64,000 nt of DNA from an uncultured Mycolicibacterium sp. (GCF_937941905.1 NZ_CALDGS010000138.1:1-64000); one strand, 5' to 3'. Positions 23,154 through 32,792 are shown, counted from the stretch's first letter. Notes: generated by a model from the sequence alone, not told the origin. Made by a program: numbers and translations.

Positions 23154-24079
23154 GCACCGGGTTCGACACCGAGACGGTGCGCAGCGGGGTGGACACCCAC
23201 CGCTTCGTGTCCCGGCGCACCCTGGTGTGGCGGCGCTTCCTGCGCAACCGGCCCGCGGTGGTGTCGCTGGCGGTGCTGGTGCTGCTGTTCGCCGCCTGCT
23301 GGGTACTGCCGCCGCTGCTGCCCTACGACTACAGCCGGCTCGACTACACCGCGCTGCAGCAGCCGCCCAGCGCCCGGCACTGGTTCGGCACCAACGCCCT
23401 GGGCCAGGACCTGCTCGCCCAGACCCTGCGCGGCATGCAGAAGTCGCTGCTGATCGGGTTGTGCGTGGCGGTCATCTCCACGGTGATCGCCGCGACCGTG
23501 GGCGCGGTGGCCGGCTACTTCGGCGGCTGGCGGGACCGGGCGCTGATGTGGCTGGTCGACCTGCTGCTGGTGGTGCCGAGCTTTCTGCTCATCGCCATCG
23601 TCACCCCGCGCACCCGCGGCAACATCGTCTGGCTGATCGTGCTGCTGGCGGCGTTCAGCTGGATGATCAGCTCCCGCATCGTGCGCGGGCTGACGATGAG
23701 CCTGCGCGAACGCGAATTCGTCGTCGCGGCACGCTACATGGGGGTCAGCGACGCCCGCATCATCACCCGCCACATCATCCCGAACGTGGCGTCCATCCTG
23801 ATCATCGACACCACGCTCAACGTCGGCGTGGCGGTGATCGCCGAAACCGGGCTGAGTTTCCTGGGATTCGGCGTGCAACGGCCGGACGTGTCACTGGGCA
23901 CGCTGATCGCCGACGGCACCCCGTCGGTGACGACATTCCCGTGGCTGTTCCTGTTCCCGGCCGGGGTGCTGGTGACGATCGTGCTGTGCGCCAACCTGAT
24001 CGGCGACGGGCTGCGCGACGCCCTGGACCCCGCGGCACGGCCGGCGCGGCGGGCACGCGGGAAGGCGGGCCGCCGGTGA
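23150..24079 (+). CDS. oppC: Oligopeptide ABC transporter permease OppC
   Basis: Second permease, 309 residues. It has the long N-terminal periplasmic-side segment typical of OppC (DYSRLDYTALQQPPSARHWF then GTNALGQDLLAQTLRG, about 62-97) and the EAA loop REREFVVAARYMGVSDARII (about 186-205). ATG 23150 overlaps the oppB stop (ATGA) and its stop overlaps the oppD start (GTGA), so the four genes form one translationally coupled unit. Confidence 0.94.
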   Translation: MSTGFDTETVRSGVDTHRFVSRRTLVWRRFLRNRPAVVSLAVLVLLFAACWVLPPLLPYDYSRLDYTALQQPPSARHWFGTNALGQDLLAQTLRGMQKSLLIGLCVAVISTVIAATVGAVAGYFGGWRDRALMWLVDLLLVVPSFLLIAIVTPRTRGNIVWLIVLLAAFSWMISSRIVRGLTMSLREREFVVAARYMGVSDARIITRHIIPNVASILIIDTTLNVGVAVIAETGLSFLGFGVQRPDVSLGTLIADGTPSVTTFPWLFLFPAGVLVTIVLCANLIGDGLRDALDPAARPARRARGKAGRR

Positions 24080-25944
24080 GCCTGCTGCGGGTGCGCGACC
24101 TGACGGTCACCTTCGCCACCGAGACCGAGCGGGTGCCGGCGGTGCGCGGGCTGAGCTTCGACGTCGACCCCGGCGAGGTGGTGGCGCTGGTCGGCGAGTC
24201 CGGGGCCGGCAAATCCGCCGCAGCGATGGCCGTCGTCGGGCTGCTGCCCGGGCACGCCGAGGTGCGCGGCTCGATCCGGTGGCGCGGCGAGGAGCTGATC
24301 GGCCGCTCCGACCGGGAACTCTCGGCCATCCGCGGCCGCGCCATCGGCACGGTGTTCCAGGACCCGATGTCCGCGCTCACCCCGGTCTACACGGTCGGCG
24401 ACCAGATCGCCGAGGCGCTGCGGATCCACCGGCACGGGCTGACCCGCCGGGCCGCCCGGGCCCGCGCGGTGGAGCTGCTCGAGCTGGTCGGCATCAACCA
24501 GCCGCAGCGGCGGGCCCGGTCCTTCCCGCACGAACTGTCCGGCGGGGAGCGCCAGCGGGTGGTCATCGCGATCGCCATCGCCAACGACCCCGATCTGCTC
24601 ATCTGCGACGAGCCCACCACCGCGCTGGACGTCACGGTGCAGGCCCAGATCCTCGACGTGCTGCGCACCGCCCGCGACGTCACCGGGGCGGGGGTGCTCG
24701 TCATCACCCACGACCTCGGGGTGGTCGCCGAGTTCGCCGACCGGGCGGTGGTGATGTACGCGGGCCGGGCGGTGGAGGCGGCCCCGGTGCGGCGGCTCTA
24801 CACCGACCGCCGGATGCCCTACACCGTCGGGCTGCTCGGCTCGGTGCCGCGCCTGGACGCCGCGCGCGGCGACCGGCTGGTGCCGATCCCCGGCGCACCC
24901 CCGGCGCCCGCCGCGCTGCCCCCGGGCTGCCCGTTCGCCCCGCGGTGTCCGCTGGCGATCGACGAATGTCGCAGCGCCGAGCCGGAACTCGTCCCGGTCG
25001 ACGGGGACCCCGACCACCTGGCGGCCTGTATCCGCACCGCCGAGACCGCCGGCCGCAGCGCGGCACAGGTGTACCGGGTGGCCACCGCGCCGCCGGCACG
25101 ACCGGACGACGACGCCGGCGAGCCGGAGGTGGTGCTGCGGGTGCGCGACCTGGCCCGCACCTACCGGCTCACCAAGGGGGTGCTGCTGCGCCGGCAGGTC
25201 GGCGAGGTGCGCGCCGTCGACGGCATCGGATTCGAACTGCGGGCCGGCCGCACCCTGGGCATCGTCGGCGAGTCCGGCTCGGGCAAGTCGACCACGCTGC
25301 ACGAGATCCTGGCGCTGCGCCCGCCGCAGGCCGGTTCCGTCGAGGTGCTCGGCACCGACGTGGCGTGCCTGGACGCCCGCACCCGGCGGTCGCTGCGCGG
25401 CCAGGTGCAGGTCGTCTTCCAGGACCCGGCCGCCGCCCTGGACCCGCGCCTGCCGGTGTTCGACGTGCTCGCCGAACCGTTGCAGGCCAACGGGTTCGGC
25501 AAGGCCGAGATCGAGCAGCGGGTGGCCGAACTGCTCACCGAGGTGGGGCTGCGCCGCACCGACGCCGACCGCTACCCGGCGGAGTTCTCCGGTGGGCAGA
25601 AGCAGCGCATCGGCATCGCCCGCGCGCTGGCGCTGCGGCCGCGGATCCTGGCGCTCGACGAGCCGGTGTCCGCGCTGGACGTGTCCATCCAGGCCGGGAT
25701 CATCAACCTGCTGCTGGACCTGCAGGACCGCTACGGGCTGGCCTACCTGTTCGTCTCGCACGACCTGTCGGTGGTGCGCCACCTGGCCCACGACGTGGCG
25801 GTGATGTACCGGGGCCGCATCGTCGAACAGGGCCCGGCCGACCGGGTGTTCGCCGAGCCGCGGCACGAGTACACCCGCCGGTTGCTGGCGGCGGTGCCCC
25901 GGCCGGAACGCGGGATGGACACGCGGCCCGCGGGCCGCGGATAG
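24076..25944 (+). CDS. oppD: Fused two-domain oligopeptide ABC ATPase OppD
   Basis: One chain of 622 residues holds both nucleotide-binding domains (OppD+OppF fusion). Domain 1: Walker A GESGAGKSAAAM (about 40-51), signature LSGGERQRVV, Walker B LLICDEPTTALD. Domain 2: Walker A GESGSGKSTTLH (about 398-409), signature FSGGQKQRIG, Walker B ILALDEPVSALD. Between them four cysteines (CPFAPRCPLAIDEC, about 284-297, and AAC near 316) form the oligopeptide-ABC cluster motif, reported to bind a [4Fe-4S] cluster in the M. tuberculosis homologue. GTG 24076 overlaps oppC. Confidence 0.93.
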   Translation: MSLLRVRDLTVTFATETERVPAVRGLSFDVDPGEVVALVGESGAGKSAAAMAVVGLLPGHAEVRGSIRWRGEELIGRSDRELSAIRGRAIGTVFQDPMSALTPVYTVGDQIAEALRIHRHGLTRRAARARAVELLELVGINQPQRRARSFPHELSGGERQRVVIAIAIANDPDLLICDEPTTALDVTVQAQILDVLRTARDVTGAGVLVITHDLGVVAEFADRAVVMYAGRAVEAAPVRRLYTDRRMPYTVGLLGSVPRLDAARGDRLVPIPGAPPAPAALPPGCPFAPRCPLAIDECRSAEPELVPVDGDPDHLAACIRTAETAGRSAAQVYRVATAPPARPDDDAGEPEVVLRVRDLARTYRLTKGVLLRRQVGEVRAVDGIGFELRAGRTLGIVGESGSGKSTTLHEILALRPPQAGSVEVLGTDVACLDARTRRSLRGQVQVVFQDPAAALDPRLPVFDVLAEPLQANGFGKAEIEQRVAELLTEVGLRRTDADRYPAEFSGGQKQRIGIARALALRPRILALDEPVSALDVSIQAGIINLLLDLQDRYGLAYLFVSHDLSVVRHLAHDVAVMYRGRIVEQGPADRVFAEPRHEYTRRLLAAVPRPERGMDTRPAGRG

Positions 25945-25954
25945 AGTCTGGCGC

Positions 25955-27628
25955 ATGACGTTGCGACGCCTCGCCATCGCCGGCCTGATCGGTTCGCTGC
26001 TGTTCGCCGCCGGCTGCGCCGGCGAGCCGGAACCGGTGCCGCCGGTCGGCGGCAACGCCGAACTCGGCACCACCAACGACATCAACCCGCAGGACGTGGC
26101 GAACCTGCAGCAGGGCGGCAACCTGCGGCTGGCGCTGACCGCATTCCCGCCGAATTTCAACCCGCTGCACATCGACGGCAACGTCGCCGACGCCGCCGGC
26201 ATGCTGAAAGCCACCCTGCCGCGCGCGTTCCGGATCGCCGCCGACGGCACCATGACGCTCAACACCGACTACTTCACCAGCGTCGAGCTGACCAGCACCG
26301 ACCCGCAGGTGGTGGTGTGGACGATCAACCCGAAGGCGGTGTGGAGCGACGGCACGCCGATCACCTGGGAGGACATCGCCGCCCAGATCCACGCCACCAG
26401 CGGCAGGGACCCGGCCTTCGCGATCGCCAGCCCCAACGGCGCCGACCGGGTGGCGTCGGTGACCCGCGGCGTCGACGACCGGCAGGCCGTGATGACCTTC
26501 GCCGAGCCGTACGCGGAGTGGCGCGGCATGTTCTCCGGCAACACCATGCTGCTGCCCAAGAGCATGACCGCCACCCCGGAGGCGTTCAACCGGGCTCAGC
26601 TGGACCGGCCGGGCCCGTCGGCGGGACCGTTCGTCGTCTCCACCATCGACCGGGGCGCCCAGCGCATCGTGCTGACCCGCAACCCGAAGTGGTGGGGTGA
26701 GCCGCCGCTGCTGGACTCCATCACGTACTCGGTGCTCGACGACGCCGCGCGCATCCCGGCGCTGCAGAACAACGCCCTCGACGCCACCGGGCTGGCCACC
26801 ATCGACGAGCTGACCATCGCGCGGCGCACCCCGGGCATCGCGGTGCGCCGGGCGCCGGGCAACAGCTGGTACCACATCACCTTCAACGGCGCGCCCGGCT
26901 CGATCCTGGCCGACAAGAAGCTGCGCCAGGCCATCGCCAAGGGTATCGACCGGCAGACCATCGCCAACGTCACCCAGCGCGGGCTGGTCGACGAGCCGCG
27001 CCCGCTCAACAACCACATCTACGTCGCCGGCCAGGACGGCTACCAGGACAACAGTGAGGTCGTCGGCTACGACCCGGAGGCCGCCAAGGCCGAACTCGAC
27101 GCGCTGGGCTGGAAACTCAACGGCCAGTGGCGCGAGAAGGACGGCCGCCGGCTGGTGATCCGCGACGTGTACTTCGACGCGGCCAGCACCCGCCCGGTCG
27201 CCCAGATCACCCAGAACAACCTGGCCGAGATCGGGGTGAAGCTCGAACTGGATCCCAAACCCGGCGAGCGGTTCTTCACCGACCACATCATCCCGGGCAA
27301 CTTCGACATCGCCCAGTTCAGTTGGGTCGGTGACGCGTTCCCGTTGTCCGGGCTGCCGCAGATCTACGCCTCGGACGGGGAGAGCAACTTCGGCCGGATC
27401 GGCAGCCCCGAGATCGACGCGAAGATCGAGCAGACGCTCGCCGAACTCGACCCGCAGGCCGCGATCAAGCTGGCCAACGAGGTCGACGAGATGCTGTGGG
27501 ACGAGGTGTTCAGCCTGCCGCTGACCCAGTCCCCCGGCAATGTCGCGGTGCGCGAGAACCTGGCCAACTTCGGGGCGTTCGGGCTCGCCGACGCCGACTA
27601 CACCAAGATCGGCTTCATGAAGCCCTGA
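25955..27628 (+). CDS. oppA: Oligopeptide-binding lipoprotein OppA
   Basis: Family 5 extracellular solute-binding protein, 557 residues. The lipoprotein signal ends LLFAAGC with lipidated Cys21. The mature protein has the SBP5 pattern (NPLHIDGNVADAAGMLKATL, GPFVVSTIDRGAQRIVLTRN, KLRQAIAKGIDRQTIA). It starts 10 nt after oppD. It captures peptides outside the membrane and delivers them to OppBCD. It lies last in the operon, as in M. tuberculosis, and its end overlaps the convergent hydrolase gene by 14 nt. Confidence 0.94.
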   Translation: MTLRRLAIAGLIGSLLFAAGCAGEPEPVPPVGGNAELGTTNDINPQDVANLQQGGNLRLALTAFPPNFNPLHIDGNVADAAGMLKATLPRAFRIAADGTMTLNTDYFTSVELTSTDPQVVVWTINPKAVWSDGTPITWEDIAAQIHATSGRDPAFAIASPNGADRVASVTRGVDDRQAVMTFAEPYAEWRGMFSGNTMLLPKSMTATPEAFNRAQLDRPGPSAGPFVVSTIDRGAQRIVLTRNPKWWGEPPLLDSITYSVLDDAARIPALQNNALDATGLATIDELTIARRTPGIAVRRAPGNSWYHITFNGAPGSILADKKLRQAIAKGIDRQTIANVTQRGLVDEPRPLNNHIYVAGQDGYQDNSEVVGYDPEAAKAELDALGWKLNGQWREKDGRRLVIRDVYFDAASTRPVAQITQNNLAEIGVKLELDPKPGERFFTDHIIPGNFDIAQFSWVGDAFPLSGLPQIYASDGESNFGRIGSPEIDAKIEQTLAELDPQAAIKLANEVDEMLWDEVFSLPLTQSPGNVAVRENLANFGAFGLADADYTKIGFMKP

Positions 27629-28835
27629 CCAGCAGCGCCTCGGCGCGGGCGGCCGCGGCCACCGCGCGGGCGGCCAGCCGCACCGCCGCCCCCGGCGGCA
27701 GCGCGTCGAGTTCGCGGACCCGGGCCGCCAGCCCGGCCGTCGCGCCGGTGTGCACGGCGCGCGCCACCTCCAGCGCCGCGGCTTCACGCAGGTCCAGCAG
27801 GCTGTGTCCGGCGGTGGGCAGTTCGACCGGCACCGCGCCCGGGATGCGTCGGGCCGCGGCACGGGCCAGCGCCGGCGGGGTGACCAGATCCCGCCCACCG
27901 GCCAGCACCACGGTGGGCCAGCCGAATCCGGGCAGCGCCCGGTGCAGATCGTAGGGCTCGGCCTCGAACGCGACCGGGGTGTGGGCGGCCGCGCGGTAGG
28001 CCGGGGCGGGATCGAGCGGGCCGCCGTCGGGTTCGGCACCGAAGTCCAGTTCCCGGTAGCCGATCCGCTCCACCAGATCGGGCTCGAAGTGGAACGGGGT
28101 CTGCCGGTCGAGCAGGTACCGGGCCAGCCCGCCGACCGCGGTCCACACCCCGGTGCGTCCGGCCGCCAGCAGATCCAACAGCCGGCCGAGCACCTCGGGG
28201 CCGGCCAGCCCGTACACGGTGACCGCCAGCTGCACCCCGGCCGGGGAGAGCGCGCCGGCCTCGGCCAGCCGGCGGATCCGCGGCGCCAGTGCGGCGGTGT
28301 CGGGGTCGGCACCGTCCCAGAACGCCCGGCGCAGCGCGGCCCGCACGGTGTGGATGTCGCCGGCCGAGCACACCGGGGAGTCCAGCACCATGGCGTGGAT
28401 CCGTGCCGGGTGGCGCACTCCCAGCCCGGCGGCCAGGTATGCGCCGTAGGAACTGCCGTAGACCACCACCCGCTCGACCCGCTCGTGGTCGAGCACCGCG
28501 GCCAGGTCGGCGACGACCTGTTCGACGGTCAGCGCCGCGGCGGGCAGGTCCGCGCCGGTGTCGTCGTGGCGGGACAGCCCCACCCCGCGGTGTTCGACCA
28601 TGAGCACGTCGAGCCCGGCCGCGGCGGCCCGGCGGCGCAGCCCGCGGTAGAGCGCGATCGAGGCCGCCCCCGGGCCGCCGGGGACGACGAGCAGCGGGTG
28701 CGGCGAGCGGGGCCCACTGCGCACGTAGTACAGGTCGAAGGCGGCGCGGCCGTCCGGGGTGACCGGCCGGCGCAGGCTGCGCACCCCGGGCAGGGCGGCC
28801 AGCCGCCGATGGATGCGGCGGCGCCCGGCGGTCAT
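27615..28835 (-). CDS. Alpha/beta-hydrolase, prolyl/tripeptidyl aminopeptidase-like
   Basis: Serine hydrolase of 406 residues. The oxyanion loop is LLVVPGGPGAAS (about 46-57), MVEHRGVGLS precedes the nucleophile elbow VYGSSYGAYLA (GxSxG, about 128-138), the acid is in AGGRDLVTPP and the catalytic His in TAGHSLLDLR. The layout matches S33 peptidases (proline iminopeptidase/tripeptidyl aminopeptidase). ATG 28835; GTG 28841 is possible. Its position beside the peptide importer suggests, without proof, hydrolysis of imported peptides. It replaces the Rv1279 GMC oxidoreductase of M. tuberculosis. Confidence 0.85.
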   Translation of the reverse strand: MTAGRRRIHRRLAALPGVRSLRRPVTPDGRAAFDLYYVRSGPRSPHPLLVVPGGPGAASIALYRGLRRRAAAAGLDVLMVEHRGVGLSRHDDTGADLPAAALTVEQVVADLAAVLDHERVERVVVYGSSYGAYLAAGLGVRHPARIHAMVLDSPVCSAGDIHTVRAALRRAFWDGADPDTAALAPRIRRLAEAGALSPAGVQLAVTVYGLAGPEVLGRLLDLLAAGRTGVWTAVGGLARYLLDRQTPFHFEPDLVERIGYRELDFGAEPDGGPLDPAPAYRAAAHTPVAFEAEPYDLHRALPGFGWPTVVLAGGRDLVTPPALARAAARRIPGAVPVELPTAGHSLLDLREAAALEVARAVHTGATAGLAARVRELDALPPGAAVRLAARAVAAAARAEALLVRAS

Positions 28836-28870
28836 CGTCACCCGATCATTCTGCCGGGTGGGCCCACCGC

Positions 28871-28913
28871 GCGAGCAGACGCGAACACCCCCGGACAAGG
28901 CGGGATTCGGGGG
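28871..28913. repeat. GCGAGCAGACGCGAA motif with small hairpin
   Basis: GCGAGCAGACGCGAA (28871-28885) is nearly identical to 22014-22028. It is followed by CCCCCG (28888-28893) pairing with CGGGGG (28908-28913). It lies about 30 nt past the stop of the YhaN-like gene and could act as its terminator. Confidence 0.45.
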
Positions 28914-28940
28914 CGTCGGCGGCTGCGCGCCGCGGGGCGG

Positions 28941-31565
28941 TTACGCGGAGAGTTCGATGCGGTGGGCGTTGTCGATCGCCGCGTAGCGCTCCGGGCTGCA
29001 CGTCAGCACGATGACCTGCGCGTCGGTGCCGACCGCGTCGAACACCGCACCCATCCGGCGCAGCCGCTCGGCGTCGGTGAAGCCGAGCGCGTCGTCGATG
29101 ACCACCGGAACGCTGTCGTCCTTGCCCACCAGGGCCGCGCCGGCCAGCCGGGTGATGATGCCGAGTTGCTCCTTGGCCCCACCGGACAGCGCCTCGTACT
29201 CGACGGTGCGGCCGTCGAGGGTGCGCCGCCGGATGGCCAGCGTGTTGTCGACCTCGACCTCGAGGCTCTCGCCGAACACGAGGCGGCCGAGCCGTTCCAC
29301 CTCGCCGCGGAACGGTTCGACGTAGCGCTGCCGGGCCGTGTCGCGGTGGCGGAGCACGGTGTCGCGCAGCAGCTTCGCGGCGCGGGCCCGGCGGCCCACC
29401 CGGTCGTGCTCGGCGCGGGCGTGGGTCAGTTCGGTCTCGGCCTCGTCGAGCCGGCCCTTGCGGCCCTCGCTGCCGTACACCTTCAGTGCCGCGGCGACCT
29501 CGCGCAGCGCGTCGTCGGCCTCGGCGCGCTGCCGTTCGAGCCCGTCGACGGCGCGCTGCGCCTCGTCCAGGGCGGCGGTGACGGCGTCGGGGCCGGCGGC
29601 GGCGAGCTCGGCGCGCAGCCGGGCCACCTCTGCGGTGGCCGCCTCGGCCTGCTCGGCGGCGGCCTGGGCGCGCACGATCAGCTCGTCGTCGGAGGTCTCG
29701 GCGCGCTGGGCCGCCAACCGCTCGGTGGCGGCGGTCAGCTCCTGCTGGGCGGCGGCGAGCTTCTCCCGGGCGGCGGTGGCCTGCCGGGCCGCCTCGGCCG
29801 CACCGGCGGCCGCCTCGGCGGCGGCCTTGCGGTGGGTTTCGCTGTCGGCCAGTGCGGTGCGGTAGGCCTGCTCGGCGGTCTGCAGGTCGGCGCGGGCCGT
29901 GGCGAGGTCCGGCGGGTCGTCGGCCTGCGCCGGCCCCGGTTCGGCGGCGCGCAGCTCGGCCAGCCGAGCACGCAGCAGCTCGACGTCGTCGTCGCGGATC
30001 AGCGCCCCGAGTTCGGCCTGCTTGGCCTGCCGGGTGCCGGTCAGTTCGGCGCGGCGGCGGTGTGCGGCCCGGGCTGCCTCGACGTCGGCCGCCCCGGCGG
30101 CGCGCAGCGCTTCGTCCAGCTTGTGTTGGGCCGCATCGAGTTTGGCCGTGGTGTCGGCGGCCGGTGCGCCGGGCACCACCCGCACCCGCAGCAGGCCGGG
30201 CAGGTCGATCTCGGTCGGGGTGGCCGCGGCGGTGTCCCACTGCCCGCCGGCCGACAGCCGCACCGGCTCACCGTCGATCCGCAGCTCCACGTCGGCCGCG
30301 GCGGCCAGCTCGATATGGGCCGAGGCCGCCTCGACCTGGGCCGCAGCGCGTTCCACCTCGCGCAGGGCGGCCTCGACCGCCTGCATCACCGCGTCGGTGA
30401 CGGTGTTGTCGGCCAGCTCGGCGTCGATGCGGTCCAGCTCGCGGCGGGCGGCGTCGATCCTCGACAGCCGGTCGGCCAGCTGCTCGGCCTCGTCGCGGTC
30501 CTCCAGCCGCCGCACCGCCTGTCGGGCGCGCTCGAGGTCGGCGTAGGCGGCGTCGGCGGCGGCGCGGGCCGCGTCGGCGGCGGCCTCGGCGGCCTGCTGA
30601 GCGGCCCGGGCGGCGGTCTCCCGCTGCGCGGCGGCCTCGGCGGCGGCCTGCAGTTCGGCGATGCCGGACGCGCGCTCGTCGACCTCCCCGCGCAGCCGGC
30701 GCCGCTCGGCCAGCGCGCGGTCGGCGTTGTCGCGCACCGCCTCGGCGGTGCGGGCGGCGTGTTCGGCCTCACCGACCCGTCGGGTCAGCTGCTCGACCGC
30801 CGCGGCGGCCTGCTGCGCCTGCGCCAGCCGCTGCCGGGCGGCCTCGCACTGCGGGGTGAGGTCGGCCAGCTGTTCGGTCAGGGCGTCGTGACGGGCGGTG
30901 GCCTCGTCGACCTCGGCGAGCTTGTCCTGCCACAGCTTCACCTCGGCCTTGGCCGCCTCGAGCCGCTTGCCCACGGCGGCCCACTCCCCCGTCGGTTTGC
31001 CGGTGGGGGTGAAGTAGCGCCGGTACTCCTCCTCGATGCGGTCGATGAGCAGCGGGTCGGCCGCGCCGGCGTGCGCCGCCTCCCCGGCGGCGACGTCGAG
31101 CGCCCGCGACAGCGCGTCGCAGCCGGACAGATCCACCGGCGCGGTCGAGGCCGCCTGCAGCACCCGCTGGGCGCGCCACAGGTCCATGTCGACCGTCTCG
31201 TTCAGCATCACCAGCACCCGCTCGTGCGCCTCGTCGCCGGTGAGCTGCTCACGGACCGGCGCCAGCACGGTCAGCTCGGTCTCCGGGCGCTTGTGGAAGC
31301 GCTTGCGGTACACGAAATGATATGGGCCGGTGGAGATTTCGGCGGTGACCTCGGTTCCCACGTCGGCGTGGGTGGGTTTGACCGCCTTGACCTGGGCGCT
31401 CTTGGAACGGTCCTTGGCGTCGATGAGCAGGTCGAGCGCCTCGACCATCGAGGACTTGCCGATCTCGTTGGCACCGCTGACGATGACCACCCCGCGCTCG
31501 GGGAAGGTGACCTCGCGGTGCTCGATGCCGCGGTAGTTGGTCAGGACCAGCCGGTGCAGTCTCAC
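28941..31565 (-). CDS. SMC/YhaN-like AAA ATPase (partner of SbcD-like nuclease)
   Basis: Large coiled-coil ATPase of 874 residues. Head N-part: MRLHRLVLTNYRGIEHREV with Walker A VSGANEIGKSSMVEAL (about 30-45). Long Ala/Glu/Arg-rich coiled coils follow (about 215-405 and 470-720), broken near 415-465 by a small beta-rich segment (VELRIDGEPVRLSAGG...LPGLLRVRVVPG). Head C-part: signature LSGGAKEQLGI and Walker B VPVVIDDALGFTD. No CxxC zinc hook exists, unlike SbcC/Rad50; the interrupted apex resembles YhaN. GTG 31565 overlaps the nuclease stop (GTGA). A DNA-end repair role is inferred from the pairing. Confidence 0.85.
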   Translation of the reverse strand: MRLHRLVLTNYRGIEHREVTFPERGVVIVSGANEIGKSSMVEALDLLIDAKDRSKSAQVKAVKPTHADVGTEVTAEISTGPYHFVYRKRFHKRPETELTVLAPVREQLTGDEAHERVLVMLNETVDMDLWRAQRVLQAASTAPVDLSGCDALSRALDVAAGEAAHAGAADPLLIDRIEEEYRRYFTPTGKPTGEWAAVGKRLEAAKAEVKLWQDKLAEVDEATARHDALTEQLADLTPQCEAARQRLAQAQQAAAAVEQLTRRVGEAEHAARTAEAVRDNADRALAERRRLRGEVDERASGIAELQAAAEAAAQRETAARAAQQAAEAAADAARAAADAAYADLERARQAVRRLEDRDEAEQLADRLSRIDAARRELDRIDAELADNTVTDAVMQAVEAALREVERAAAQVEAASAHIELAAAADVELRIDGEPVRLSAGGQWDTAAATPTEIDLPGLLRVRVVPGAPAADTTAKLDAAQHKLDEALRAAGAADVEAARAAHRRRAELTGTRQAKQAELGALIRDDDVELLRARLAELRAAEPGPAQADDPPDLATARADLQTAEQAYRTALADSETHRKAAAEAAAGAAEAARQATAAREKLAAAQQELTAATERLAAQRAETSDDELIVRAQAAAEQAEAATAEVARLRAELAAAGPDAVTAALDEAQRAVDGLERQRAEADDALREVAAALKVYGSEGRKGRLDEAETELTHARAEHDRVGRRARAAKLLRDTVLRHRDTARQRYVEPFRGEVERLGRLVFGESLEVEVDNTLAIRRRTLDGRTVEYEALSGGAKEQLGIITRLAGAALVGKDDSVPVVIDDALGFTDAERLRRMGAVFDAVGTDAQVIVLTCSPERYAAIDNAHRIELSA

Positions 31566-32752
31566 GCCGCCGTCCCCTCCTTGTCGTTCCCGGCGTCGTC
31601 CCCGGCCCGCTCCGTGCGCCCGGCCAGCCGCCACAGCAGCGCCAGCGCCGCCCGGGCGTCCTCGGCCTGCTCGTCGTCGCCGCGGGCCAACTCGAGCAGC
31701 TCGTCGACCGCGGCCGCCGCGAACCCGCCCAGGCCCAGATCGTCGAACTCCCCGTCGGCGGGCAGTACGGCGATCTCGCTGAGCTGTTCCTCGACCCGCA
31801 GCGCCGCGAACAACCGGCTGTACCTGTCCAGGCAGGCGTCCAGGCCGGCCTTGTCGGCGACCGAGAGGGTGCCGGTGAGCCCCAGCCGCGCCACGGTGCA
31901 CTCCTTGTCGGTGATCTGGTCGAGGTTGATGTCCAGATCCGCGATGTCGCGGCTGTCGTCCACCGACCGGCGCAGGGTCATGAACTTCCAGCGGCCGACC
32001 CGGCGCGGTTCGACCCGCACCGGGTGCGCCGGATCGTCCTCGTCGAGGTCGACGACGAGCACGTGCCCGGAGTCGGGCTCGATGTCGTCGTAGTTGGTCA
32101 CCTCCGGTGAACCCGAATACCAGATCCGGCCCGTGGCCCCCACCGACATGCGGGAGTGCTTGTCCCCCAACGCCACATAGTGCACCGCCCCGCGGGCGAC
32201 CGCCTCCTCCAGCGCCGCCAGCCGGATCAACGACGGCCGGTCCTTGTCCGGGACGAAGATGTCGACCCCGCCGTGCCCGACCACGATCCGGGCGGTGCCG
32301 TCGGCGGGCAGCTCCTCGAGCACTCCGGCCACCGGATCCGAGGTCGGATGCTTGGACCGCCACGGCGCGGCCACCAGCTGCAACCCCGGCCGCACCTCGT
32401 GGACGCCGGGGCGGTCGAGCACCACGACGTTGTCCGGCCGCTCGGCGACGAACAGCGGGCTGGTGTACACCGACACCGCGTTGAGCGGGTCGTGGTTGCC
32501 CGGCAACAGATACACCGGCACCCCGATCGCGCGCATGGCCTCCAGCGACAGGCTGACCTCGCGCGGGTCGAGCCGGTTGTCGTCGAACACGTCGCCGGCG
32601 ACGACGACGAACTCCGCCCCCACCTCGGCGGCGAGTTCGCCGATCCGGCGCACCGCCTCGCGCCGGGCCGCCGAGTACCGCGGTTGCGCCTCTCCCTTGA
32701 GGAAGTAGCGCGGCATGCCGAGCTGCCAGTCCGCGGTGTGCAGGAACCGCAT
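31562..32752 (-). CDS. SbcD/Mre11/YhaO-like metallophosphoesterase
   Basis: Calcineurin-fold nuclease of 396 residues. Metal motifs appear in order: FLHTADWQLG (D-x-H equivalent, about 3-12), VVVAGDVFDDNRLD (about 49-62), LLPGNHDPLNAVS (about 83-95), VVGHGGVD and ALGDKHSR. The Asp, Asn and His ligands are intact. ATG 32752 is chosen for the AAGGGGGGC site and the conserved MRFLHTADWQ start. It forms a two-gene unit with the ATPase by a 4-nt overlap, equivalent to Rv1277-Rv1278. Confidence 0.9.
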   Translation of the reverse strand: MRFLHTADWQLGMPRYFLKGEAQPRYSAARREAVRRIGELAAEVGAEFVVVAGDVFDDNRLDPREVSLSLEAMRAIGVPVYLLPGNHDPLNAVSVYTSPLFVAERPDNVVVLDRPGVHEVRPGLQLVAAPWRSKHPTSDPVAGVLEELPADGTARIVVGHGGVDIFVPDKDRPSLIRLAALEEAVARGAVHYVALGDKHSRMSVGATGRIWYSGSPEVTNYDDIEPDSGHVLVVDLDEDDPAHPVRVEPRRVGRWKFMTLRRSVDDSRDIADLDINLDQITDKECTVARLGLTGTLSVADKAGLDACLDRYSRLFAALRVEEQLSEIAVLPADGEFDDLGLGGFAAAAVDELLELARGDDEQAEDARAALALLWRLAGRTERAGDDAGNDKEGTAA

Positions 32753-32792
32753 CGCGCCCCCCTTCGCTCTCCCATGGTCAACGGGCACCGCG

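Noticed and set aside
27750..32093. A 1447-codon plus-strand open frame
   Set aside because: Antisense to the hydrolase and the YhaN-like gene; no domain or start signal.
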